Source of the DNA: Pseudomonadota bacterium
Lineage (GTDB): Bacteria; Pseudomonadota; Alphaproteobacteria; Rhizobiales; Rhizobiaceae
Reading direction: 5' to 3'
Assembly: GCA_023457435.1 (NCBI GenBank)
Contig: JAEWLS010000022.1
Location: 1 to 60,409, forward strand
DNA: 60,409 nucleotides
The first letter of the stretch is position 1; each line of letters opens with the position of its first letter. Of this stretch, positions 1-9,381 are shown in pieces. Below the pieces are notes generated by a model. That model had not been told where the DNA came from. It saw only the letters and a program-made list of their open reading frames with translations, and searched no databases. The position numbers and the translations under genes are program-made.

Positions 1-671
1 GGGGTTGGCAGTATAACGGGGGCTTTTGGCTCTAGCGCCTCCCGCGTCCCGGTTCCGGACATCACCCCGACGACTAGGCCGCAATGGGCGGCGCGCCCGC
101 ACTCGAGATCATGCCGGTTGTCGCCGACGAAGGCGATCTCGGCGGGATGCAGACCGGCGCCGCGCGCGAAGGCGAAAACCACGTCGGGTGCGGGCTTCGG
201 GCTGCCAACGGAGTCGTAGCCATAGGTCGCGGCAAACAAGCGTTCCCATCCTAATGCGGCGAGCGTAAGCCGCGCGGCCTCCGTGGAATCGTTCGTCGCG
301 ACGCCGAGGACCTGGCCGCTCTCGCGGAGCGCGTGGAGCGCCGCGCCTAGTCCTGGCAGCGGCACCGCGCTCCTTGAAGCTTCGATCGCGGTCCAGGCGT
401 CGAAGCGCGCAATGGTCGCCGCGAGAGCGTCTCCGCTGAGATGAGGGTGCCAGAGCTCGACGACGTCTGCATTGGTGCCGGCAGCGAAAACCGAATCCGC
501 CTTGAAGCGGTTGGTCGCGAGATCGAGGCCGCTTTGCTCGAGGAGTATGTCGGCGCGCGCGTCGTCACCTTCGGCCGCGAGCAACGCCATTTTCCGCGCC
601 AGCGCCGCCCAGGTCGCCTCGAAGTCGACGAGCGTGCCGTCCTTGTCGAAGAGAATGCCCCGGATCGGCAT
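1..671 (-). CDS. HAD-family phosphatase (phosphoglycolate phosphatase-like), 3' end cut by window
   Basis: The reading frame opens at an ATG at 671 and stays open to the window edge, about 223 codons, so only the last residues are missing. HAD motif I (FDKDGTLVDF) lies at about residues 8-17. A threonine/asparagine motif II (VATND), the lysine motif III in GSPKPAPD and the acidic motif IV (AFVGDNRHD) follow in order. This is the layout of Gph-like phosphatases that hydrolyse small phosphate monoesters in the cytosol; the substrate cannot be read from sequence. Its ATG shares one base with the stop of pgi (TGATG), so the two are probably co-transcribed and translationally coupled. Confidence 0.85.
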   Translation of the reverse strand, partial: MPIRGILFDKDGTLVDFEATWAALARKMALLAAEGDDARADILLEQSGLDLATNRFKADSVFAAGTNADVVELWHPHLSGDALAATIARFDAWTAIEASRSAVPLPGLGAALHALRESGQVLGVATNDSTEAARLTLAALGWERLFAATYGYDSVGSPKPAPDVVFAFARGAGLHPAEIAFVGDNRHDLECGRAAHCGLVVGVMSGTGTREALEPKAPVILPT

Positions 672-2305
672 CAGCGGTGCGATGCGATCCAGCCGACTAG
701 GCCAGCGGTCGAGGCGTCTCGGCTTCCTGCAGGGACTTTGCCCTCGACGACCGGGAGAAGCTCGGTCGCGAGTTCCTTGCCGAGCTCGACGCCCCATTGA
801 TCGAAGGCATTGATGCCGAAAAGCTGCGCTTCCACAAAAACGCGATGCTCGTAAAGCGCGATCAGCCGGCCGAGCGCGTAGGGGTCGAGCTTCCGGTGCA
901 CGATGGTGATGGATGGCCTATCGCCGGGGAAAACGCGATGTGGCGCCAGTCGCTCCACCTCCGCGGGCGGCAGTTTCTTTGCGAGTTGCGCGCTCGCCTC
1001 CGCGAGCGTCCGTCCGCGCATCAGCGCCTCCGACTGCGCCAGGCAGTTGGCGACGAGGAGATCATGGTGGTCGCGAAGCTCCGGCTCATGGCCTTCCGCC
1101 GCGACGATGAACTCGACGGGGATGACATCCGTCCCCTGATGCAGGAGCTGGAAGAAGGCGTGCTGTCCGTTCGTCCCGGGCTCGCCCCAGACCACGGGTC
1201 CGGTGGCGGTGACGGGCGCCTTGCCATCCACAGTCACCCGCTTGCCGTTCGACTCCATGTCAAGTTGCTGGAGGTAGGCGGGCAGGCGGGCGAGACGCTG
1301 ATCGTATGGGATCACCGCGCGTGTCGGATAGCCGCAAGCAACTCGATGCCACCAGCCGAGCAGGCCGAGCAGCATAGGCAGGTTGCGCTCGAGCGGCGCC
1401 GAGGCGAAATGCACATCGAGATCGCCTGCGCCCGCGAGAAATCGTTCGAAGTCGGATGAACCGATCGCGAGCATGATCGGCAGGCCGATCGCCGACCAGA
1501 GCGAGTAGCGCCCCCCTACCCAATCCCAGAACCCGAACACGCGGTCCGACTGGATCCCGAAGGCCGCAACCTTGTCCAGCGCCGTCGAAACCGCGCAGAA
1601 ATGGGCCCCGACTGCGTGGTTACCGAGATGCATGCCGATCCAGCGCCGGGCGCTTTCGGCATTGGTCATGGTCTCGATCGTCGTAAACGTCTTCGAAGCG
1701 ATGACGAACAAGGTCGTCGCCGGATCGAGCCGCTTCAGAGTATCGGACAGGTGAGCGCCATCGACGTTCGACACGTAATGCGCGCGCGGGCCATCATGAT
1801 ACGGCGCCAGAGCGAGCGTCGCCATCGCCGGTCCGAGATCGGAGCCGCCGATACCGATGTTGACGACGTCGGTGAACGCCTTGCCGGTCGAGCCCCTGAT
1901 CGTCCCGGCGCGTACGGCCTCCGCAAATGAGCCCATCGCCGAAAGCACCGCCATGACGTCAAGCATGACGTCTTCGCCGTCCAGAATGATTGCGCGGCCG
2001 CTGCGGTTGCGCAACGCGGTGTGGAGCACCGCCCGCCTCTCGGTCGCGTTGATCTTCTCGCCGGCGAACATGGCGTCGCGACGCGCCTCGACGCCGGCTG
2101 CCTGCGCCAGGTCGGACAGCAGGCGAAGCGTCTCGTCGCCAACCGCGCATTTCGAGTAGTCGAGCAGCAGGTCGTCGAGCGACGCCGAGAATCTCGCGAA
2201 GCGGTCTGGCTGGCTAGCGAACACGTCGCGCATCCGCGTGCCGGCGGTTTCCGAACGATGCGACCTCAGTGCTGCGAGAGCTTGCTCGAACGCCGGCTTG
2301 TCCAT
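671..2305 (-). CDS. pgi: Glucose-6-phosphate isomerase
   Basis: Interconverts glucose-6-phosphate and fructose-6-phosphate in the cytosol. The 544-residue product matches the family length and carries the phosphate-binding GIGGSDLGP segment and the signature WDWVGGRYSLWSAIG. I chose the ATG at 2305 (MDKPAFEQAL) because the upstream in-frame extension is arginine-rich and unlike the family N-terminus. It is followed without a gap by the HAD phosphatase and is divergent from the MocR gene. No frameshift or missing catalytic segment was seen. Confidence 0.95.
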   Translation of the reverse strand: MDKPAFEQALAALRSHRSETAGTRMRDVFASQPDRFARFSASLDDLLLDYSKCAVGDETLRLLSDLAQAAGVEARRDAMFAGEKINATERRAVLHTALRNRSGRAIILDGEDVMLDVMAVLSAMGSFAEAVRAGTIRGSTGKAFTDVVNIGIGGSDLGPAMATLALAPYHDGPRAHYVSNVDGAHLSDTLKRLDPATTLFVIASKTFTTIETMTNAESARRWIGMHLGNHAVGAHFCAVSTALDKVAAFGIQSDRVFGFWDWVGGRYSLWSAIGLPIMLAIGSSDFERFLAGAGDLDVHFASAPLERNLPMLLGLLGWWHRVACGYPTRAVIPYDQRLARLPAYLQQLDMESNGKRVTVDGKAPVTATGPVVWGEPGTNGQHAFFQLLHQGTDVIPVEFIVAAEGHEPELRDHHDLLVANCLAQSEALMRGRTLAEASAQLAKKLPPAEVERLAPHRVFPGDRPSITIVHRKLDPYALGRLIALYEHRVFVEAQLFGINAFDQWGVELGKELATELLPVVEGKVPAGSRDASTAGLVGWIASHR

Positions 2306-2432
2306 GAATGCCCTCGCTGATTTGCGCCTCACTTTTAGTGCGAGACATCCGACGCGGGAAGCGCGGCGATGGCCCAATGCGCGATCCATCACTGGCGCAA
2401 AAGAAAACCATAAGAAATTTTCATTGGCGCAA

Positions 2433-2463
2433 CTGGTTGGACCAGGTTCACCATGGCGATACT
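2433..2463 (+). promoter_or_regulatory. Candidate promoter and operator for the MocR gene
   Basis: TTGGAC at 2437-2442 and GATACT at 2458-2463 form a plausible -35/-10 pair with a short 15-base spacer. The -35 box lies inside a perfect 5-bp inverted repeat CTGGT-TGG-ACCAG at 2433-2445. MocR/GabR proteins commonly regulate their own or neighbouring promoters, so this is a reasonable operator candidate. Both calls rest on sequence inspection only. Confidence 0.3.
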
Positions 2464-2509
2464 CCGGTGATGCCCCTGCGCCGGCTCGTCCACACTGGAG
2501 ACTATCCCG

Positions 2510-4003
2510 ATGCCCTCGCGCAGCGATGCCGCCATATGGTCCGGCTTGTTCCGGATCTCAGCCGAATCCGGCCAAACGCTTCAGGCACAAATACGACAGG
2601 CGATCGTCGCGGCCATACTCGACCGCCAGATCGCGGCGTCCCTTCCGCTGCCGTCCTGCAGAGTGCTTGCCGACAAGCTGGGCGTTGCGCGCGGCACCGT
2701 TGTGCTCGCGTTTCAGCAGCTGGTCGACCAGGGATTCCTCGTCGCGCGCGAGAGGCGCGGACACTTCGTCAATCCGGAGATTTTGGCGGCGCCGAGCCGC
2801 GCGGCGGAAAAGCCTCCGAGCTCAGCTACCCGTATCGACTGGCAGACGAAGCGGCGGATCACCGCAACGGCCATGCCCGAGGCGCACCAGAACGGCAACT
2901 GGATTAAGGCGAACTACCCGTTCGTCTATGGCCAGTTCGACCCCGCGCTATTTCCCACCGCGGAGTGGCGCGAATGCAACCGCATGGCGCTCGCAGTCCT
3001 CGAGATCCGCAACTGGGCCGGCGATGTCGTGGACCGCGACGATCCGCTTCTCATCGAGCAGATTCAGGCGCGGCTCCTGCCGCGGCGGGGCATCTTCGCG
3101 AACCCGGATGAGATCATCGTCACGCTCGGCGCGCAGAACGCCCTTTACATGCTGGCGACGCTGCTGATGGGCCGCGGCACGAAGGTGGCGATGGAGGATC
3201 CCGGCTATCCAGACGCACGCTCGATCTTCCGCCTCTCCGGCGCGGAGGTCGCGCCTGTGCCGGTCGATCGCGACGGTATCGATCCGTCGGCGGTTCCGCC
3301 CGACGCGGGCTATGTGTTCGTGACACCGAACCACCACTGTCCGACCATGGTGGCGCTGTCCGAGGAGCGCCGCAAGGCACTGCTCGCGGATGCCGAGAAG
3401 CATGACCGGATCATCATCGAGGACGGCTACGACAGCCAGCTACTGGACGATGCGCCCCAGCAGGCACTGAAGAGCGTCGACCGCTCCGGTCGCGTCATCT
3501 ACGTCGGGTCGATGTCCAAGACTTTGGCGCCCGGCCTGCGGATCGGCTACATCGTCGCAGACGCGGCGCTGATCGCCGAACTCAGAGCGCTGCGCCGCTT
3601 CATGCTGCGGCATCCACCGGCGAACAACCAGCGCGCGGTCGCCTTGTTTCTCTCGCTCGGACACCACGAGGCACTCGTCCGCAGGCTTTCGTCGGCATTC
3701 TCGGAGCGGCGGCGCAGGCTCGTCGGCGCCTTGGCGTCGCATCTGCCCGAGTGGCAGCCGATCGATGCGCCCGGCGGGACCTCCGTCTGGTTGAAGGGCC
3801 CGATGGGCGCCGATTCGCGTGGCATCGCCGAGGCCGCGGCACGCCGCGGCGTCGTAATCGAGCCCGGCAGCCGCTTCTTCGACCAGCCGGAACCGCGCTC
3901 CCGCTTCATGCGGCTTGGCATCTCGTCGATTGGCCTGCAGCACATCGAACCGGGCATTCGCGAGCTGGCTCAAGCTGCAGGACGGCTGCGCGCAGCGGCA
4001 TAG
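2510..4003 (+). CDS. MocR/GabR-type transcriptional regulator (GntR wHTH fused to aminotransferase fold)
   Basis: The 497-residue protein has a GntR-type winged helix at about residues 20-90 (LPSCRVLADKLGVARGTVVLAFQQL) followed by a fold type I aminotransferase domain at about residues 130-490. The PLP-binding lysine is Lys337 in YVGSMSKTLAPG. The family uses PLP or a PLP-amino adduct as effector and regulates vitamin B6, GABA, taurine or rhizopine-type genes. The start is preceded by GGAG at suitable spacing. The neighbours (pgi, CoxG-like) do not reveal the target regulon, so the effector is unknown. Confidence 0.9.
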   Translation: MPSRSDAAIWSGLFRISAESGQTLQAQIRQAIVAAILDRQIAASLPLPSCRVLADKLGVARGTVVLAFQQLVDQGFLVARERRGHFVNPEILAAPSRAAEKPPSSATRIDWQTKRRITATAMPEAHQNGNWIKANYPFVYGQFDPALFPTAEWRECNRMALAVLEIRNWAGDVVDRDDPLLIEQIQARLLPRRGIFANPDEIIVTLGAQNALYMLATLLMGRGTKVAMEDPGYPDARSIFRLSGAEVAPVPVDRDGIDPSAVPPDAGYVFVTPNHHCPTMVALSEERRKALLADAEKHDRIIIEDGYDSQLLDDAPQQALKSVDRSGRVIYVGSMSKTLAPGLRIGYIVADAALIAELRALRRFMLRHPPANNQRAVALFLSLGHHEALVRRLSSAFSERRRRLVGALASHLPEWQPIDAPGGTSVWLKGPMGADSRGIAEAAARRGVVIEPGSRFFDQPEPRSRFMRLGISSIGLQHIEPGIRELAQAAGRLRAAA

Positions 4004-4064
4004 TCAATGGACAGAGGCGCGGCGCGGCGCTACCTGCGTCGCGTCAGCGCAACGGAGAAGCATC

Positions 4065-4517
4065 ATGGCGGTCGACATGTCAGGCGAAGAGCGTATCGCC
4101 GCACCCATCGACAGAGTGTGGGCGGCGCTGAACGATCCGGACGTGCTTCGCGCATGCATCCCGGGCTGCGAGAGCCTCGAGAAGAAGACGGACACGGAAC
4201 TCTCAGCCGTCGTTTCGCTGAAGATCGGCCCGATCAAGGCGAAGTTCAACGGCGAGGTGACGCTCGCGAACCTGAACCCGCCGCACTCCTATACGCTTTC
4301 CGGCGAGGGCAAGGGCGGCATTGCCGGTTTTGCCAAGGGCGGCGCCGATGTGGTTCTGCGCGAGGACGGACCCGATGCGACGGTCCTGACCTACGCGGCC
4401 AAGGCGGACGTCGGCGGTAAGATTGCGCAGCTCGGCAGCCGGCTGATCGCCTCGACCTCGAAGAAGCTCGCGGGCGAATTCTTCTCCAGCTTCAATGCCA
4501 AGGTCAGTGCGGGCTAG
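4065..4517 (+). CDS. CoxG-like SRPBCC protein
   Basis: A 150-residue protein of the CO dehydrogenase subunit G family, a START/SRPBCC hydrophobic-ligand fold. The N-terminal RIAAPIDRVWAALNDPDVL and the following CIPGCESLEKK are typical of CoxG. GGAGAAG precedes the chosen ATG. In cox operons CoxG helps anchor or mature molybdenum hydroxylases, but no coxSML-type genes are in this window, so this is an orphan copy of uncertain role. Its stop codon directly abuts the convergent stop of the PaaG-like gene. Confidence 0.82.
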   Translation: MAVDMSGEERIAAPIDRVWAALNDPDVLRACIPGCESLEKKTDTELSAVVSLKIGPIKAKFNGEVTLANLNPPHSYTLSGEGKGGIAGFAKGGADVVLREDGPDATVLTYAAKADVGGKIAQLGSRLIASTSKKLAGEFFSSFNAKVSAG

Positions 4518-5311
4518 CTATTTCCGGTACACCGGCGGCCGCTTCTGCAGAAAGGCAGCGACGCCTTCCTTGTAGTCGTCCGACGTCCCCGCCCGCTGCT
4601 GCAGCTGCCGCTCGAGGTCGAGCTGTTCGTCGAGCGTCGCGTTCGAGGCACTTTGTATCGCCTGTTTCGTCAGGGCGTAGGCGCTGGTTGGGCCGTCGGC
4701 GAGCCGTTTCGCCAGCGCCTCGGCTTCGGCCATCAGCGCCTCGTCCTCGACGACCTTCCAGATCAGTCCCCAGGCTTCAGCCTTTTCGGCGGAAAGTGGC
4801 TCGGCAGTCAGCGCCAACCCCTTTGCGCGGGCTTCGCCGAGGTGGCGTGTGAGCCACCAAGTCCCGCCGGCATCAGGGATGAGACCGATCTTCGTAAACA
4901 CTTGCTGGAAGTAGGCGGAGCGAGCCGCGACGACGATGTCGCTGGCCAGCGCGAAGTTGGCGCCAGCACCGGCGGCAGCGCCGTTCACGGCCGCGATGAT
5001 CGGCTTGTCGAGAGCGCGCATCATCCGAATGAGCGGATTGTAGTAAGTCTCGAGCGTCAGCCCGAGATCGGGGCTGTCGCCGGTCATGGTCGGATCCCTG
5101 TCGGCGAGATCCTGCCCGGCACAGAAGGCGCGCCCCGCGCCAGTGATGACGATCGCGCGACATCCATCGTCCCCGGCGCAATTCTCCAATGCCTGCCTGA
5201 GTTCTCCGTGGAGCGTCTCGGTGAAGGCGTTCAGCCTGTGCGGGCGGTTGAGCGTCAATACCGCGTAGCCGTCGCGATGCTCGTGCAGGACGCTCGGCTC
5301 GCCCATCGCGC

Positions 5312-5315
<4 letters not shown>
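4518..5315 (-). CDS. paaG: Enoyl-CoA hydratase/isomerase family protein, PaaG-like
   Basis: A crotonase-fold protein of 265 residues if it starts at the GTG at 5315, or 262 from the ATG at 5306. The oxyanion-hole segments ITGAGRAFCAGQDL and AAVNGAAAGAGANFALASD and the acidic residue in GLIPDAGGTWW match PaaG, which isomerises ring-1,2-epoxyphenylacetyl-CoA to the oxepin in phenylacetate degradation. No other paa genes are present, so a general enoyl-CoA isomerase role is also possible. It overlaps the upstream mrp gene by four bases (GTGA), implying one transcript. Confidence 0.82.
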
Positions 5316-6496
<1,181 letters not shown>

Positions 6497-6556
6497 GGCA
6501 GCAAGTCCAGTTGTCTACGCCTGAGATAGGCGAATTAGCCTGCTAGCCCAAGCGCG

Positions 6557-7252
6557 TCACATATGCACGTCTCCGACGGCAAGTTCGCCGGTCTTGTCAC
6601 GCGCGACAACGAGCAGCCCGACCAGGGCGACGAAGAGCGCGCCGACGGCCACAAGAACAAGTACGCCCGGCACCGGCCCCAAGGCAGCGTTCGCCGCAAG
6701 ATGCGATACCGACCACACGGATTCCAGATCGGTGCCCTCGGCCTGCAGGCGAGGGCTTGCAAGCTTCAGCAGCCACGCGAGCAGGAGGATTGCGAATATC
6801 CAGATGTAGTTTCGCCGAAGCCTTCGCGTCACGGCGACCCGCTGCGAGATAATGAAACGCGGCTGGCTCAGGCTTGCGGCGACGATGCTGCTCCAGCCGT
6901 CGGCGGCGGTCTGCGCATGGGACAGAAGCGGCGCGAAATAATGCCTCTCGAACTGTCGCACCCGGGCACGATACACATCGAAGAAGCGGTAGCGGCGGGC
7001 CTCTATCCACAGCAGCAGAAGCACGATCAGCATGGCGAAGAGAAGCACGCCATGATGCGAGGACGGCGTCGACAGCGAGATCGACAGCATGCCGGCAACG
7101 ACAGTTATTGCCCAGTTCGATGTCTGATCGATGCGTGCGCGCCAATCGGACATGCGCGCCATCTCGGCGCGGTGGTAGTGTGCCAGCGCGGTGACGTACT
7201 CGCTGGATGACGAGGGCTGGGGCGGCTCGAAGGTCGGATCGGCGGGAGACAT
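6557..7252 (-). CDS. DUF2270 family membrane protein
   Basis: 231 residues from the ATG at 7252; a TTG at 7267 would add five. The N-terminal half contains the family hallmark HYHRAEMARMSDWRARID followed by hydrophobic segments (WAITVVAGMLSISL, LLFAMLIVLLLLW), and the C-terminal half has two more (YIWIFAILLLAWLLKL, VLVLVAVGALFVALVGLLVV), about four membrane spans in all. The function of DUF2270 is unknown. It lies 60 bases upstream of mrp on the same strand but need not share its promoter. Confidence 0.8.
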   Translation of the reverse strand: MSPADPTFEPPQPSSSSEYVTALAHYHRAEMARMSDWRARIDQTSNWAITVVAGMLSISLSTPSSHHGVLLFAMLIVLLLLWIEARRYRFFDVYRARVRQFERHYFAPLLSHAQTAADGWSSIVAASLSQPRFIISQRVAVTRRLRRNYIWIFAILLLAWLLKLASPRLQAEGTDLESVWSVSHLAANAALGPVPGVLVLVAVGALFVALVGLLVVARDKTGELAVGDVHM

Positions 7253-7393
7253 GGTTTCAACCTGCAACGGCGCGTCCCGCGCCGGGTTCCCGAGACGCCG
7301 ACGAGGTGTTGCGGTCCGTGTGTAGGATCGCCGCGGTTCGCAGCGTCCTCGAAATATCCTGCCGCGAGCGGCGTTTCAGCGAGGTGACTCCCC

Positions 7394-7879
7394 ATGAAGA
7401 AACTCAGCACATGGATGTGGTTCGACAGCGAGGCTGCGGAAGCCGCGAAGTTCTACGCCTCCGTGTTTCCCAATGCGACGGTCGGAGAGGTCGTCTACGC
7501 ATCGGGCGGCGGCGAGCCGCACACCGCCGAGGGTCAGGTCTTGACGGCCGCCTTCACCATCGATGGCCATCAATTCTACTGCCTCAACGGCGGCAAACAT
7601 CCTGGAAGCGAGCCGAACGACGCCGTTTCGCACCAGATCCTGTGCAAGGACCAGGCTGAGGTCGACCAGTACTGGAACCGGCTCGCTGCCGATGGCGGCA
7701 AGGAGGTGCAGTGCGGCTGGGTCATCGACAAGTACGGCTTCCGTTGGCAGATCGTGCCCGAGGCGCTGGTTCGCTACACGACCGGCTCCGATCGCGCCGT
7801 TGCGGCCCGTGCGACCGCTGCGATGATGAAGATGGTCAAGCTCGACGTCGCCAAGCTCGAAGCGGCGGCGAAGGGTTGA
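7394..7879 (+). CDS. VOC superfamily protein (PhnB/3-demethylubiquinone methyltransferase-like fold)
   Basis: The 161-residue protein begins KKLSTWMWFDSEAAEAAKFYASVFPNA, typical of the glyoxalase/bleomycin-resistance-like family often annotated as PhnB or 3-demethylubiquinone-9 methyltransferase domain (Pfam PF06983). The later segment WVIDKYGFRWQIVPEAL is the conserved C-terminal half of the fold. The substrate of these stand-alone proteins is generally unknown. GAGGTGA precedes the ATG. The LysR gene starts 39 bases downstream on the same strand. Confidence 0.85.
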   Translation: MKKLSTWMWFDSEAAEAAKFYASVFPNATVGEVVYASGGGEPHTAEGQVLTAAFTIDGHQFYCLNGGKHPGSEPNDAVSHQILCKDQAEVDQYWNRLAADGGKEVQCGWVIDKYGFRWQIVPEALVRYTTGSDRAVAARATAAMMKMVKLDVAKLEAAAKG

Positions 7880-7918
7880 CGGATGGCGCGCGGACGCCTG
7901 TCGCGCTAGCGTCCGCGC

Positions 7919-8818
7919 ATGATCGACCGCCTCGAGTACTTCATCGCCCTCGCCCGGGTTCAGCACTTCGGCAAGGCAGCAGACGAGCTCGGCATTACGC
8001 AGCCGACGCTCTCGGCCGCGATTAGACAGCTGGAAGGCCAACTCGGCGTCATGCTGGTGGCGCGCGGTTCGCGCTTCAAGGGGCTGACGCCGGAGGGCGA
8101 GCAGGTCCTCGTATGGGCGCGTCGCATCGTCGGTGACGTACGTACGATGCGCGAGGAAATGCGGGCGGCGCGCCACGGTCTTTCGGGGCGACTGCGCATT
8201 GCGGCCATACCGACCGCACTGGCCATGGTCCCCAAGCTCACCACGCCTTTCCGCGAGAAACATCCAGGCGTGAGCTTCTCGGTGCTTTCACGTACGTCGA
8301 TCGAGATCCTGTCGCTGCTCGGCAACTTCGACATCGATGTCGGCATCACGTATCTCGACAATGAGCCGCTCGGTCGCGTGGTCACGGTGCCGCTGTACGA
8401 GGAGCGGTACCAGCTAATCACCGCGGCCGGAACGACCTTTGCCGACCGCAAGAGCGTGACATGGGCCGAGGTTGCCGATCTGCCGCTCTGCCTGCTCACA
8501 CCAGACATGCAGAACCGCCGCATCATCGACCAGCATCTCGGCGAGGCGGGCGTCGCCGCCCGCCCAACGCTGATGTCCAACTCGATGATCGTGCTGTTCT
8601 CACACATTCGCACCGGCAAATGGTCGTCGATCATGCCGCTCAACCTGGCCGAAACATTCGGGTTTTCCGAGCCGATCCGCGCCATCCCTATCGTCCAGCC
8701 GGACGCGAGCCATCTCGTCGGGCTGGTTGCGGCGGAACGCGAGCCGCGCACTCCGCTGGTCACGGCGTTTCTCGATGAGGCGAAGGCGCTGGCAGACGAC
8801 ATGGCCGCCGCACAATAG
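7919..8818 (+). CDS. LysR-family transcriptional regulator, probable regulator of the fds operon
   Basis: A 299-residue LysR protein: N-terminal winged helix at residues 1-65 (HFGKAADELGITQPTLSAAIRQLE) and a periplasmic-binding-protein-like effector domain at about 90-295. It sits 89 bases upstream of and collinear with fdsG. A LysR regulator in this position is typical of Fds-type formate dehydrogenase operons, so formate-responsive control of fdsGBA is the likely job, as inference from position. No clear Shine-Dalgarno precedes the ATG. Confidence 0.88.
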   Translation: MIDRLEYFIALARVQHFGKAADELGITQPTLSAAIRQLEGQLGVMLVARGSRFKGLTPEGEQVLVWARRIVGDVRTMREEMRAARHGLSGRLRIAAIPTALAMVPKLTTPFREKHPGVSFSVLSRTSIEILSLLGNFDIDVGITYLDNEPLGRVVTVPLYEERYQLITAAGTTFADRKSVTWAEVADLPLCLLTPDMQNRRIIDQHLGEAGVAARPTLMSNSMIVLFSHIRTGKWSSIMPLNLAETFGFSEPIRAIPIVQPDASHLVGLVAAEREPRTPLVTAFLDEAKALADDMAAAQ

Positions 8819-8849
8819 GCAAAAACTATCGTCCGACGACGCGTCTTTA

Positions 8850-8888
8850 TTGATTCTGGCGGGCCAATCCGATTTAGCCTTGTATACA
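8850..8888 (+). promoter_or_regulatory. Candidate LysR operator/promoter region of fdsG
   Basis: The 89-base gap between the LysR gene and fdsG contains GATT-N10-AATC at 8852-8869, which fits the T-N11-A dyad of LysR boxes, and a perfect 8-bp palindrome TGTATACA at 8881-8888 just before the ribosome binding site. These are sequence observations; no -35/-10 pair with normal spacing stands out. Confidence 0.3.
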
Positions 8889-8907
8889 CTATCAAGGGAG
8901 GGCTGCG

Positions 8908-9381
8908 TTGTCGCTGCAGGCGGAAGGAACCGAAGCCAGAACGTTGTCCGTGATCGCTGAACTGCGCGGTCTGGAAGGCCCGCTTCTGCCGATCCTCCAC
9001 GGTATCCAGGAAGAGTTCGGCTTCGTGCCGACGGAAACGCTGCCGATCGTCGCCGAAGCGCTCAACATGTCGAACGCCGAGGTCTACGGCGTCGCGACCT
9101 TCTATCATGACTACCGCAAACACCCGGCGGGGCGGCACGTGCTGAAGCTGTGCCAGGCCGAGGCCTGCCAGTCGATGGGGTCCGACCGGGTTGCAGCGCA
9201 GGTCAAGGCCGCGCTCGGCATCGGTTTCCACGAGACTAGCGCTGACGGCGCCGTGACCCTGGAGCCGGTATACTGCCTTGGACTCTGCGCCTGCGCCCCC
9301 TCGGCGATGCTGGACGGCCAGCCAATCGGGCGCCTGGATGCCGACGTCATCGACGAGATCATCGCGGAGGTGCGCGCGTGA
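8908..9381 (+). CDS. fdsG: NAD-dependent formate dehydrogenase gamma subunit
   Basis: A NuoE-like [2Fe-2S] subunit of 157 residues. The four cluster cysteines are in CQAEACQSM and CLGLCACAP, within a thioredoxin-like fold. It passes electrons between the FMN and Fe-S centres of the soluble cytosolic Fds complex. The start is a TTG at 8908 chosen because a strong AAGGGAGGG lies six bases upstream. It overlaps fdsB by four bases (GTGA). Confidence 0.93.
   Translation: MSLQAEGTEARTLSVIAELRGLEGPLLPILHGIQEEFGFVPTETLPIVAEALNMSNAEVYGVATFYHDYRKHPAGRHVLKLCQAEACQSMGSDRVAAQVKAALGIGFHETSADGAVTLEPVYCLGLCACAPSAMLDGQPIGRLDADVIDEIIAEVRA

Noticed and set aside
120..210. Suspected frameshift in the HAD phosphatase near its motif IV
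   Set aside because: Careful re-reading of the reverse complement gives one continuous frame through AFVGDNRHD to the window edge.
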